DNA of 64,000 nt from NCBI GenBank assembly GCA_965228975.1, contig OZ245851.1, positions 3,534,001 to 3,598,000 on the forward strand. Reading direction: 5' to 3'. The translations under genes and the position numbers were made by a program. Positions 37,197 through 45,340 of this stretch are shown in pieces. The notes below the pieces were generated by a model. The model saw nothing but the letters and a program-made list of their open reading frames with translations, searched no databases and had not been told where the DNA came from. Each line of letters opens with the position of its first letter. Position 1 is the first letter of the stretch. This DNA is from JAJFJD01 sp965228975. Its GTDB lineage: Bacteria; Pseudomonadota; Alphaproteobacteria; UBA8366.

Positions 37197-38216
37197 CTAG
37201 TTCTTGGACTTGTCGACCAATGCGTTTTCCGAAATCCAAGGCATCATGCCGCGCAGGCGCACGCCGACCTCTTCAACGGAATGCTCGGCGCCGTGGCGGC
37301 GCAAGGCCTTGAAGCTCGACTGGCCCGAACTGCATTCCAGCATCCATTCCTTCGTGAACCGACCGGATTGGATTTCGCCGAGGATTTCCTTCATCCGTTC
37401 CTTCACGCTGTCATCGATGACCCGCGGGCCACGCGTCAGGTCGCCGTATTCCGCCGTATTGGAAACGGAATACCGCATGTTGGCGATGCCGCCTTCGTAG
37501 ATCAGATCGACGATCAGTTTGACCTCGTGCAGGCACTCGAAATACGCCATTTCCGGCGCATAACCGGCCTCCACCAGGGTCGCGTAACCCGCCATGATCA
37601 ACGCGGACAGCCCGCCGCACAGCACCGTCTGCTCGCCGAACAAGTCGGTCTCGCATTCCTCGCGGAACGTGGTTTCCAGAATTCCGGCGCGGCCACCGCC
37701 GATCGCGCTGGCATAGGACAGCGCGAGGTCGTGGCAGTTGCCGGAAGCGTCCTGGTCGACGGCCAGCAGGCACGGTACGCCGGCGCCACGCTCGTATTCG
37801 GACCGCACGGTGTGGCCCGGTCCCTTGGGCGCGATCATGAAGACATCGAGGTCGTCGCGCGCCTCGATCAGGTTGAAATGGACGTTCAGGCCGTGCGCGA
37901 ACGCCAATGCCGTGCCTTCACGCATGTTCGGCTCAAGATGCTCGGCATACAGGTCGCGCTGATGCTCGTCCGGCGTCAACACCATGACCACATCGGCCCA
38001 TGCCGCCGCGGCGCTCGAGTCGAGAACCTCGAACCCGGCCCCTTCGGCCTTCGCCGCGCTTTCCGACCCCGGCCGCAGTGCGATCTTCACCTCGGCGACG
38101 CCGGAGTCACGCAGGTTCATGGCATGCGCGTGTCCCTGACTGCCATAGCCGACGACGGCCACCTTCTTCGATTTCACCAAATTTACGTCGGCATCACGAT
38201 CATAGTAGACCCGCAT
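37197..38216 (-). CDS. ilvC: Ketol-acid reductoisomerase, class I
   Basis: A 339-residue NADPH-dependent enzyme of valine, leucine and isoleucine synthesis that isomerises and reduces acetolactate or acetohydroxybutyrate. The start MRVYYDRDADVNLVKSKKVAVVGYGSQGHAHA shows the Rossmann GxGxxG. The cofactor loop LRPGSESAAKAE has Arg and Ser suited to NADPH. The metal and substrate blocks IAPKGPGHTVRSEYERGAGVPCL and ETDLFGEQTVLCGG are present. The length is that of class I. ATG 38216 is chosen because GGGAG precedes it; the frame is open to 38249. It is the third gene after ilvB and ilvN. Confidence 0.96.
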   Translation of the reverse strand: MRVYYDRDADVNLVKSKKVAVVGYGSQGHAHAMNLRDSGVAEVKIALRPGSESAAKAEGAGFEVLDSSAAAAWADVVMVLTPDEHQRDLYAEHLEPNMREGTALAFAHGLNVHFNLIEARDDLDVFMIAPKGPGHTVRSEYERGAGVPCLLAVDQDASGNCHDLALSYASAIGGGRAGILETTFREECETDLFGEQTVLCGGLSALIMAGYATLVEAGYAPEMAYFECLHEVKLIVDLIYEGGIANMRYSVSNTAEYGDLTRGPRVIDDSVKERMKEILGEIQSGRFTKEWMLECSSGQSSFKALRRHGAEHSVEEVGVRLRGMMPWISENALVDKSKN

Positions 38217-38273
38217 GGCCGCACTCCCTTTTATTCTCGATTGCTCCAAACTTCTGAAAACGTCGGCGCAGTG

Positions 38274-38840
38274 CTATAGCGCCTTCGCGCCACGGGCAAC
38301 CGCAACCACGCCGCTTCGAACGACTTCGGTCTTGCCCAAGGCACGCATGAGGTCGATGAAGGCTTTCACCTTGCTCGGCGAACCCGTCATCGCGAAGGAG
38401 AAGGAGTCGGTCGTGGTATCGACAACGGTCGCGCCAAAGACCTCTGCCATCCGCAGCGATTCCCGCCGATCATGGGACCGCGCCTTCGCCACGACCTTCA
38501 CCATGGCAAGCTCGCGCTCCACGAATTCCCCTTCTTCCGTCAGGTCGTGTACGTCGTTGACCGGCACCAGCCGGTTCAATTGATTCTTGATCTGCTCGAT
38601 TATCATCGGCGTCCCGGAGGTCACGATGGTAATCCGCGACAGCGTCTCGTCCTCGTTCACCGGCGCCACGGTCAGGCTTTCGATGTTGTATCCGCGACCG
38701 GAAAACAACCCGATCACTCGCGCCAGCACACCGGGCTCGTTCGACACGATCACCGCCAGCGTATGCCGCTCTTCGGTCGAATCCGGTTTCTGAATGATAT
38801 AGGCGGAGCCCGGTTGGGCGTCCTTGCGTTTTCGTGCCAT
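38274..38840 (-). CDS. ilvN: Acetolactate synthase regulatory (small) subunit
   Basis: A 188-residue regulatory partner of IlvB that confers valine feedback inhibition. The N-terminal ACT domain reads ERHTLAVIVSNEPGVLARVIGLFSGRGYNIESLTVAPV, with the Gly and Asn residues that form the valine-binding interface. The C-terminal half (VFGATVVDTTTDSFSFAMTGSPSKVKAFIDLMRALG) is the second ACT-like domain. It lies ten bases after ilvB and upstream of ilvC, in the common alphaproteobacterial order ilvB-ilvN-ilvC. Confidence 0.95.
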   Translation of the reverse strand: MARKRKDAQPGSAYIIQKPDSTEERHTLAVIVSNEPGVLARVIGLFSGRGYNIESLTVAPVNEDETLSRITIVTSGTPMIIEQIKNQLNRLVPVNDVHDLTEEGEFVERELAMVKVVAKARSHDRRESLRMAEVFGATVVDTTTDSFSFAMTGSPSKVKAFIDLMRALGKTEVVRSGVVAVARGAKAL

Positions 38841-38850
38841 CAGCCGTTCC

Positions 38851-40623
38851 TCAGACTAGGACCATGCCGTCTTCGGAAACGGTCTGTTCGGACTTGCGGC
38901 TCTTGCCCTCACTGAGGATCATCTCATTGTGGGCCGAACCGGACGGGATCATCGGGAAACAATTTTCCGCCGGATCAACCGCAATGTCGGCGATGACCGT
39001 CTTATCGACGCTGATCATTTCCTTGATCAAGTCGTCGACCTCCGACGGTTTCGTCGCCCGCAGCCCGACCGCACCGAAGCTTTCCGCAAGCTTCACGAAA
39101 TCCGGCAAGGCTTCCGAATAACTCTCCGAGTAACGGCCGCCATGCAGCAGTTCCTGCCACTGGCGCACCATCCCCATATATTGATTGTTCAGGATGAAGA
39201 CCTTGACCGGCAGGCGATGCTGTACGGCGGTCGACATCTCCTGGATGTTCATCAGGATCGACGCCTCGCCGGCGATATCGACGACGAGCTTACCCGGATG
39301 ACCGAGCTGTGCGCCGATCGCGGCCGGTAGGCCGTACCCCATCGTGCCGAGGCCGCCCGACGTCATCCAACGGTTCGGCTTCTCGAACTTGTAGAATTGC
39401 GCCGCCCACATTTGATGCTGACCGACTTCGGTCGTGATGAACACGTCCTGGTCCTTGGTCAGTTCGTAAAGCCGCTCGATTGCGTATTGCGGTTTAATGA
39501 CCTTGTCGTCGATACCGTAGGCGAGGCAATCGCGGCCGCGCCACTTCTCGATCTGTTTCCACCAGGAATCGACCGCCTTGCCGTTCCGGCGGCGTTTCAC
39601 CCTGGCGGACCAAACCTTCTGCATCTGCCCCAGGACCGTTCCGACATCGCCGACAATCGGCAGGTCCACCGGGACGTTCTTGTTGATCGACGACGGATCG
39701 ATATCGATATGGATGATCTTGGCGTCCGGCGCGAAAGCGTCCAGCCGCCCGGTGATGCGGTCGTCGAACCGCGATCCCACCGCGACCATGACGTCACAGC
39801 CGTGCATCGCCATGTTGGCTTCATAGGTTCCGTGCATACCGAGCATGCCGAGGAACTGTTTGTCGGACGCAGGATACGCACCCAGGCCCATCAGCGTCAG
39901 GGTGCAGGGATAACCGGTCTTCTGGACGAAATCGGTGAAGCGCTTACACGCCTTCGGTCCCGAATTGATGATCCCGCCGCCGCCATAAAAAATCGGACGC
40001 TCCGCGCGGGCGATCATCTCCACCGCTTCTTCGATACGCGCAGTTTCGCCCTTCGTCTGCGGGCGGTAGCTGCGCGGCTTCACCGCGTCCGGCCCCACAT
40101 AGGGCGCCGGAGCGAACTGAATATCTTTCGGCAGGTCGATCACGACCGGACCCGGCCGGCCGCTGCGCGCGACATAAAACGCCTCGTGCATCATGGTGGC
40201 GAGCGAATCCGAGTCCTTCACCAGATAATTATGTTTGGTGCACGGCCGGGTGATGCCCGTCGTGTCGCACTCCTGGAACGCGTCGTTGCCGATCAAATGG
40301 GTCGGCACCTGACCGGTCAGGCAAACGATCGGAATCGAATCCATCAGGGCGTCGGTCAGGCCGGTCACCGCATTGGTCGCGCCCGGCCCCGACGTCACCA
40401 GCACAACGCCCACCTTGCCGGTCGAGCGGGCGTACCCCTCCGCCGCATGGACCGCGCCCTGTTCGTGCCGGACGAGGATATGGCGGATATGGTTCTGCTT
40501 GAAGATTTCGTCGTAGATCGGCAGCACGGCGCCGCCGGGATATCCAAAAACAACCTCGACGCCCTGATCGATCAGCGCCTTGATAATCACTTGTGCTCCG
40601 GTCCGCTCGCCAGCCGCCGACAT
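38851..40623 (-). CDS. ilvB: Acetolactate synthase catalytic (large) subunit
   Basis: A thiamine-diphosphate enzyme of about 590 residues that condenses pyruvate with pyruvate or 2-oxobutyrate, first common step of branched-chain amino acid synthesis. It has the three-domain layout: the catalytic Glu in ILVRHEQGAVHAAEGYAR, FAD-domain blocks such as MHGTYEANMAMHGCDVMVAVGSRFDDRITG, and the ThDP/Mg motif GEASILMNIQEMSTAVQHRLPVKVFILNNQYMGM. The start is ATG 40623 (MSAAGERTGAQVI) or GTG 40632. A leader with a long direct-repeat structure precedes it. Confidence 0.96.
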   Translation of the reverse strand: MSAAGERTGAQVIIKALIDQGVEVVFGYPGGAVLPIYDEIFKQNHIRHILVRHEQGAVHAAEGYARSTGKVGVVLVTSGPGATNAVTGLTDALMDSIPIVCLTGQVPTHLIGNDAFQECDTTGITRPCTKHNYLVKDSDSLATMMHEAFYVARSGRPGPVVIDLPKDIQFAPAPYVGPDAVKPRSYRPQTKGETARIEEAVEMIARAERPIFYGGGGIINSGPKACKRFTDFVQKTGYPCTLTLMGLGAYPASDKQFLGMLGMHGTYEANMAMHGCDVMVAVGSRFDDRITGRLDAFAPDAKIIHIDIDPSSINKNVPVDLPIVGDVGTVLGQMQKVWSARVKRRRNGKAVDSWWKQIEKWRGRDCLAYGIDDKVIKPQYAIERLYELTKDQDVFITTEVGQHQMWAAQFYKFEKPNRWMTSGGLGTMGYGLPAAIGAQLGHPGKLVVDIAGEASILMNIQEMSTAVQHRLPVKVFILNNQYMGMVRQWQELLHGGRYSESYSEALPDFVKLAESFGAVGLRATKPSEVDDLIKEMISVDKTVIADIAVDPAENCFPMIPSGSAHNEMILSEGKSRKSEQTVSEDGMVLV

Positions 40624-40698
40624 GATACCCACTCCGTGATTGCGCCGCGGCCTTCATGGACCGGCGGCTTTTTCGTTTAACGACACTCGGGATTGCCG

Positions 40699-40740
40699 TT
40701 TTTTCCGCTTATCGCCTTACTGATTATCGCTTTTTTCCGC
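40699..40740. repeat. A-B-spacer-B-A direct repeat in the ilvB leader
   Basis: On the plus strand TTTTTTCCGC (40699-40708), TTATCGC (40709-40715), eight spacer bases, TTATCGC (40724-40730) and TTTTTTCCGC (40731-40740). Both motifs are exact copies in direct orientation but in reversed order. The block lies between the miaA terminator and ilvB, where the ilv promoter or leader must be. Confidence 0.8.
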
Positions 40741-40783
40741 GCCGCGAAAGCCAATCCCACCAGGTTTGCCGCGCTGCACACAG

Positions 40784-40803
40784 AAAAAGGGCCATTTCGG
40801 CCC
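40784..40803 (-). terminator. Rho-independent terminator after miaA
   Basis: On the minus strand GGGCC-GAAAT-GGCCC is followed by TTTTTC. It lies about 30 bases beyond the miaA stop and separates miaA from the downstream ilvBNC operon. Confidence 0.85.
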
Positions 40804-40832
40804 GAGAAACGCCGGACATTAGGCATTCCGGT

Positions 40833-41783
40833 TTAGCAGGTCAACCCTTTTTTGAGAATAAATGAAAAGATTCTGCCCAATGATTTTTCCGAATATTTCT
40901 CTTCAATCGTCAAATCCGCAATGATCTGACGCCGAAACCATGTGAACTGGCGTTTCACATACTGTCGTGTCGCTTGCTGCGCTGCGGCAACCGCCGCATC
41001 CAAATCCATCGCGCCGTCGAGATGCCGCATAAACGCTTCCACGCCCAGCGCTTTCATCACCGGCACATCGGGCCCAAGGTTCCGCGCCTTCAACGCCCGC
41101 ACTTCCTCGAGCGCCCCGGACGCGACCATCGTTTGCAGCCGCGCGTCGCAGGACGCATAGAGCGGTTCGCGCGGCGGCAGGAGGAGGATGGTATGGAAAT
41201 TCGCATCGGACAGCACGGGTTCGGGCGGTTGAGCCTGCCACTCCAGCAAAGACCGGCCGGTCGCTTCCCACACTTCGAGGGCGCGCAGCATACGTTGCCG
41301 GTCGGTCGGCGCGATCGCCGCGGCGCTCCGCGGATCGGCGGCCGCAAGCGCCCGGTGCAATGCCTCACCGTCCCCACCGGCATACCGCCGGCGCAGATCG
41401 GCCCGTATCGCTTCCGGAATATCCGGCATCGGCGACAATCCTTCGATCAATGCCTTGAGGTAGAGGCCGGTACCGCCGCATAGGATCGGCAGCCGGGCCA
41501 TCGCGCGCGCCTCTTCGACCGCGTCGACCGCCATGCTGCACCAGCGGGCCGCCGAGCACTGCTCGGTCGCATCGAGTACGCCATAGAGCCGATGCGGTAC
41601 CCGCGCCTCATCCGCTTCGCTCGGACGGGCGGTCAGGATTCGGAGGTCGCGATAGACCTGCATGCTGTCCGCGTTGATGACGGTGCCGCCGAATTTTTCG
41701 GCGAGCGCCAGCGCCAGCGCGGACTTTCCGCTGCCGGTCGGCCCGGCAATGATCACGACAGGAAATTGCGCGTTGTCACCCAT
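40833..41783 (-). CDS. miaA: tRNA dimethylallyltransferase MiaA
   Basis: A 316-residue enzyme that attaches a dimethylallyl group to A37 of tRNAs reading UNN codons. The P-loop is GPTGSGKSALALALAEKFGG, followed by NADSMQVYRDLRILTARPS, the block VPHRLYGVLDATEQCSAARW and GGTGLYLKALIEGLSPMPDIP. The tRNA-contact part near the C-terminus includes VKRQFTWFRRQ. I use ATG 41783 (MGDNAQFPVVIIAGPTGSGK); the frame is open to 41828. It diverges from serB with a gap of only 28 bases, so the two promoters must overlap the neighbouring gene starts. Confidence 0.95.
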   Translation of the reverse strand: MGDNAQFPVVIIAGPTGSGKSALALALAEKFGGTVINADSMQVYRDLRILTARPSEADEARVPHRLYGVLDATEQCSAARWCSMAVDAVEEARAMARLPILCGGTGLYLKALIEGLSPMPDIPEAIRADLRRRYAGGDGEALHRALAAADPRSAAAIAPTDRQRMLRALEVWEATGRSLLEWQAQPPEPVLSDANFHTILLLPPREPLYASCDARLQTMVASGALEEVRALKARNLGPDVPVMKALGVEAFMRHLDGAMDLDAAVAAAQQATRQYVKRQFTWFRRQIIADLTIEEKYSEKSLGRIFSFILKKGLTC

Positions 41784-41811
41784 GCCGCCGCAGGATACAG
41801 AATGCCGGACA

Positions 41812-42702
41812 ATGGACAATATTCTCACCTTGATCGCGGGAAGCGGCCGGCTCGACGAGTCCGCCGTGTCTCATGTGCAGGCGACCCTTTTGGGTGCCGG
41901 CGGCGACGTGGCCGCACCGGACTGGCTGTCCTACGGAAAGGCGGTCGACCTTCGGTTCGGCACACTAGACTGCCGCGACGCCTTGGATCTCGCCTACGAA
42001 TCGATTGAGGACGCGCCAATCGACGCCGTGGCGCAACCCGACGCCGGCCGCCGCAAGGGTATGCTGATCGCCGATATGGAATCGACGATCATCGAGAACG
42101 AGATGCTCGACGAATTGGCGGACGAAGTCGGCCTGCGCGAACACATCTCCGACATTACCGCACGCGCCATGAATGGCGAACTCGACTTTTTCGATGCGAT
42201 GCGGGAACGCGTTGGCCTCTTGGCAAATCTGAGCGAAGAAGTTTTGGAGCAATCGAAGGCCAAGATCCGCATCACACCGGGCGCCAAGACGCTGGTCGCA
42301 ACCATGCGCGCGAACGGCGCCTATTGTGCCCTCGTTTCCGGCGGTTTCACCTGTTACACCACTTTCGTCCGCGAAGCGGTCGGCTTCGATTTCGATCAGG
42401 CAAACAAACTTGAAATTGTGGACGGCAAATTGACCGGCGCGGTCATCGATCCGGTCCTGGGGGCCGATGCGAAACGCGAGCGCTTGCTGGCCTTATGCGC
42501 CGAGCGCACCATTCCGGTGGAATCGACGCTTGCGGTGGGCGACGGCGCCAATGACTTGGACATGCTGGCCGAAGCCGGGATGGGCGTGGCCTATCACGCG
42601 AAACCGATCGTCGCGCGCAGCGCCACCGCACGGATCGACCACGGCGACCTGACGGCCCTGCTGTATCTTCAAGGATATCGCGACGACGAAATCGTCGGCT
42701 GA
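41812..42702 (+). CDS. serB: Phosphoserine phosphatase SerB with DMEST motif
   Basis: A 296-residue haloacid-dehalogenase enzyme for the last step of serine synthesis. An N-terminal ACT-like regulatory part is followed by the catalytic domain. Motif I reads IAD88-M-E90-ST, where the usual form is D-x-D; the acid/base Asp is replaced by Glu (codon GAA). Motif II Ser/Gly are in LVSGGFT, motif III Lys is in GADAKRERL and motif IV is VGDGANDLDML. The SerB-specific ENEMLDELADEVG and the long insert after motif I are present, so the identity holds despite the Glu. ATG 41812 fits the family start; the frame is open to 41662 inside miaA. Confidence 0.9.
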   Translation: MDNILTLIAGSGRLDESAVSHVQATLLGAGGDVAAPDWLSYGKAVDLRFGTLDCRDALDLAYESIEDAPIDAVAQPDAGRRKGMLIADMESTIIENEMLDELADEVGLREHISDITARAMNGELDFFDAMRERVGLLANLSEEVLEQSKAKIRITPGAKTLVATMRANGAYCALVSGGFTCYTTFVREAVGFDFDQANKLEIVDGKLTGAVIDPVLGADAKRERLLALCAERTIPVESTLAVGDGANDLDMLAEAGMGVAYHAKPIVARSATARIDHGDLTALLYLQGYRDDEIVG

Positions 42703-42709
42703 CGCCGTT

Positions 42710-43915
42710 CTATTGCCGCTCGCGCGGCACGAATAGAACCAAAATGTTGGCGAACAGCATAATCCCCGCCAACATATAGAACACCACAACCAGCCCATAT
42801 TGGTCGGCGACGATTCCACCGATGATCGGCGATAGCGCGCCAAGGATCGATTGCACGCCGAACATCAAGCTCGTGGCCGACCCGGCGAATTCGCCGGGCA
42901 CCATATCCATCATCCAGCTCTGCACGACGGGGCGAATGGCGAAGAGGAAAAAGCCGAGCAATGAGATGCAGGCGACGTAAACGGTCGGGTCCTGAATGAA
43001 AGTCAGTGCGACTAGAACGACCGTCGTGATCCCCAGCGCCCCGAACACGATCGGCCGGCGGCCAACTCGATCCGACCAGACACCCGCCAACGGCGCCGCA
43101 ATGAAGCCGCCGATCTGCATCGTCATCAAGGCCGCCCCCATAAAGACCGTGCTCGCCTTCATCACGTCCGAGATGTAGAGCGGCAGGAATGCGAACAAAC
43201 CGACCTGCGCCATGGTGCGGAATCCCGCCGTCATCGTCAGGACCATAACCGCGCGGTCCTTCAGCAGCGCCCAATACCCTGCGAAATAGCGTCTGACGCT
43301 CATCGCCTCACCGCCGCGCGCGGCAGGCCGATCCTTCGGCAGTAAGATGACGACAAGGATGACCGCAGTCACCAACGCCGGCACCGCGCTTAACATCGCC
43401 GTCGTGTTCCACGTCAGCCATGTCAGCAGCACGCCCGCGACCATCGGCGCAACGGCGTCGCCGGCGTTGGCACCCATCGCATGGATCGACAACACGTAAC
43501 CGCGGCGCGTCGCATAATGCTCCGCCAAATAGGAGATCGCCCCGGGATGCCACGCCTGGACCGCGGCGCCCATGAAGCCGACCATCAAGACCAAAATTAC
43601 GTACAGGCTGGTCAACCCGAAGACGAACGTCGCCATGCCGCCCATGACCAGCGCGACGATCTGCACCAACACCCGGCGGCCGCTCATGTCGACCGCGATG
43701 CCGCTGGCGAAATTGGCGAGAAAGGAACTGAGGTGGAAAACCGACAAGAAAACGCCGGCCTGGGCGTAGCTTAGGTCGAGCGCATCCTTGATCAACGGCA
43801 GCAGGATGTAGACCGTCGCAGCGGTCCAATGCGTGGCCGCATGGCCGAGCGCCAACAGAAACACGGGCCCTTGATCCCGAAATCGCAAGGGCGTTGCGAC
43901 GTCGTGAGTGCTCAC
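42710..43915 (-). CDS. Major facilitator superfamily transporter, copy 2
   Basis: A 401-residue, twelve-helix transporter. The loop between helices 2 and 3 reads GIAVDMSGRRVLVQ and that between helices 8 and 9 reads GVWSDRVGRRPIVFG, the two MFS A-motifs. It closely resembles its upstream neighbour at 43989-45221 (shared blocks around GHAATHWTAATVY versus GHGASHWITGTFF, and VVQSWMMDMVPGEFAGSATSLMFGVQS versus VLQGWMMDIVPRQMAGSATSLMFSVQS), so it is a tandem duplicate. The substrate is unknown. GTG 43915 (VSTHDVATPLRFRDQ) is chosen; the frame is open further upstream within the neighbour. Confidence 0.85.
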   Translation of the reverse strand: MSTHDVATPLRFRDQGPVFLLALGHAATHWTAATVYILLPLIKDALDLSYAQAGVFLSVFHLSSFLANFASGIAVDMSGRRVLVQIVALVMGGMATFVFGLTSLYVILVLMVGFMGAAVQAWHPGAISYLAEHYATRRGYVLSIHAMGANAGDAVAPMVAGVLLTWLTWNTTAMLSAVPALVTAVILVVILLPKDRPAARGGEAMSVRRYFAGYWALLKDRAVMVLTMTAGFRTMAQVGLFAFLPLYISDVMKASTVFMGAALMTMQIGGFIAAPLAGVWSDRVGRRPIVFGALGITTVVLVALTFIQDPTVYVACISLLGFFLFAIRPVVQSWMMDMVPGEFAGSATSLMFGVQSILGALSPIIGGIVADQYGLVVVFYMLAGIMLFANILVLFVPRERQ

Positions 43916-43988
43916 CAGAAAATGCGCAGATGTTGTTGTAGGAATGTAAAGATGTAGCTGCCACCCATCGCCTTGCCAAGTCCTAAGC

Positions 43989-45221
43989 TCAAGTCGCCGA
44001 ACCGGCCGGCGCCCGGTCCTTCGGCAGGAGGAAGGCGACAAGGTTGGCCAACAGCAACAATCCGCCCAGGAAGTAGAAGACCGCGGCGAGGCCAAATTGA
44101 TCTGCGATCAGTCCGCCAATGATCGGCATGATCGCGGACTTGAAGCTCTGTACGGAGAACATCAGGCTTGTCGCGGAACCGGCCATTTGGCGCGGCACGA
44201 TGTCCATCATCCACCCTTGCAGCACCGGCCGCACCGCAAACATGGCGAAACCGAGCAACGAAATGCCGAAGACATAGGCGGTGCCGTTGCCGACGAATGT
44301 CAGCCCGATGATGACCACGGTCGACGCGCTCAACGCCATCATGATGACCTTGCGCCGTCCGACCCGGTCCGAATACGCGCCGGCGATGGGCGATGCAATC
44401 ATGCCGCCGATCAGCAATGCCGTGAGCGCAATCCCGGCATAGGCATAGGGAAGCTCCAACACGTCGACGATATAGAACGGCAGGAACAGTTTCAGCCCGC
44501 TCTGCGCCATATTCCGGAACCCGGCCATGATCGACAGGCCAAGCACCGATTTGTCCTGCACCATCTGCCACAGGCCGGAGAAATAGGTTCCCAAGCGCAC
44601 GGATCTGCGGGGGCTCCCTTCCACCTGGCGCTCCTTAGGCAACAGGGCGAAGGTGAAGACCACTCCCATGACCAGTGCGGGAACCGCATTGAGGAGCGCC
44701 GCTTCCCGCCAGGAAAGCAGGAACCACGTGAGCATCGCGCCGGCCGCGACCGGCCCGACCGCTTCCCCGATATTCGATCCGATCCCGTGCAGGGACAATA
44801 CGAAGGCGCGATTCTTGGGATATTCCGACGACAGGTAGGACATGGACGCCGGATGCCAGAGGTTGTTGGCCGCCGCGATCAGGACGCCCATAACGCCGAT
44901 CAGAATCAAGCTGCTCGCGAATCCGAAACCGACCATCGCGAGGCCGACCGCCAGCAGAGCCACGACCTGAAAGACGACGCGCCGGCCCGAGACGTCCACC
45001 GCCGGGCCGCTTGCGACATTCGACGCCAGGGATCCGATGTAATAGATCGAGCCGATGAGGCTGATCTCGGCATAGGAGAAGCCGAACTCTTCGCGGATTT
45101 TCGGGAGCAGCAGAAAAAACGTGCCGGTTATCCAATGCGACGCCCCGTGACCGGCCGCGATCAGATAGGCCGGGCCGAAGTCACGCAGACCGAACCGAGA
45201 CGACGGTGCTGTGCTGGACAA
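43989..45221 (-). CDS. Major facilitator superfamily transporter, copy 1
   Basis: A 410-residue twelve-helix MFS transporter, first of a tandem pair. A-motif loops GPAVDVSGRRVVFQ and GAYSDRVGRRKVIMM are visible, and the block AANNLWHPASMSYLSSEYPKNRAFVLSLHGIGSNIGEAVGPVAAG covers helices 4 and 5. Family members of this fosmidomycin-resistance/sugar-efflux-like branch expel small molecules, but the substrate here cannot be inferred. The best start is a TTG at 45221 (MSSTAPSSRFGLRDFGPAY); no strong ribosome binding site is seen. The second copy follows after 73 bases, so the two are probably co-transcribed. Confidence 0.83.
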   Translation of the reverse strand: MSSTAPSSRFGLRDFGPAYLIAAGHGASHWITGTFFLLLPKIREEFGFSYAEISLIGSIYYIGSLASNVASGPAVDVSGRRVVFQVVALLAVGLAMVGFGFASSLILIGVMGVLIAAANNLWHPASMSYLSSEYPKNRAFVLSLHGIGSNIGEAVGPVAAGAMLTWFLLSWREAALLNAVPALVMGVVFTFALLPKERQVEGSPRRSVRLGTYFSGLWQMVQDKSVLGLSIMAGFRNMAQSGLKLFLPFYIVDVLELPYAYAGIALTALLIGGMIASPIAGAYSDRVGRRKVIMMALSASTVVIIGLTFVGNGTAYVFGISLLGFAMFAVRPVLQGWMMDIVPRQMAGSATSLMFSVQSFKSAIMPIIGGLIADQFGLAAVFYFLGGLLLLANLVAFLLPKDRAPAGSAT

Positions 45222-45340
45222 ATTCGGGAATCCAAAGGTTATGCCGAGGCAGGACGCCAGCTTATTCGCTTGCTAGGGCGAATGCAAAACCGGTGGCGCC
45301 CGGAGGCATGCCCCGTCCACGCATCCCCAGGATCCGTAAA

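Noticed and set aside
40643..40673. GC hairpin followed by TTTTT on the plus strand before ilvB
   Set aside because: No plus-strand gene lies upstream for it to terminate (miaA and ilvB are on the minus strand), so I do not call it a terminator.
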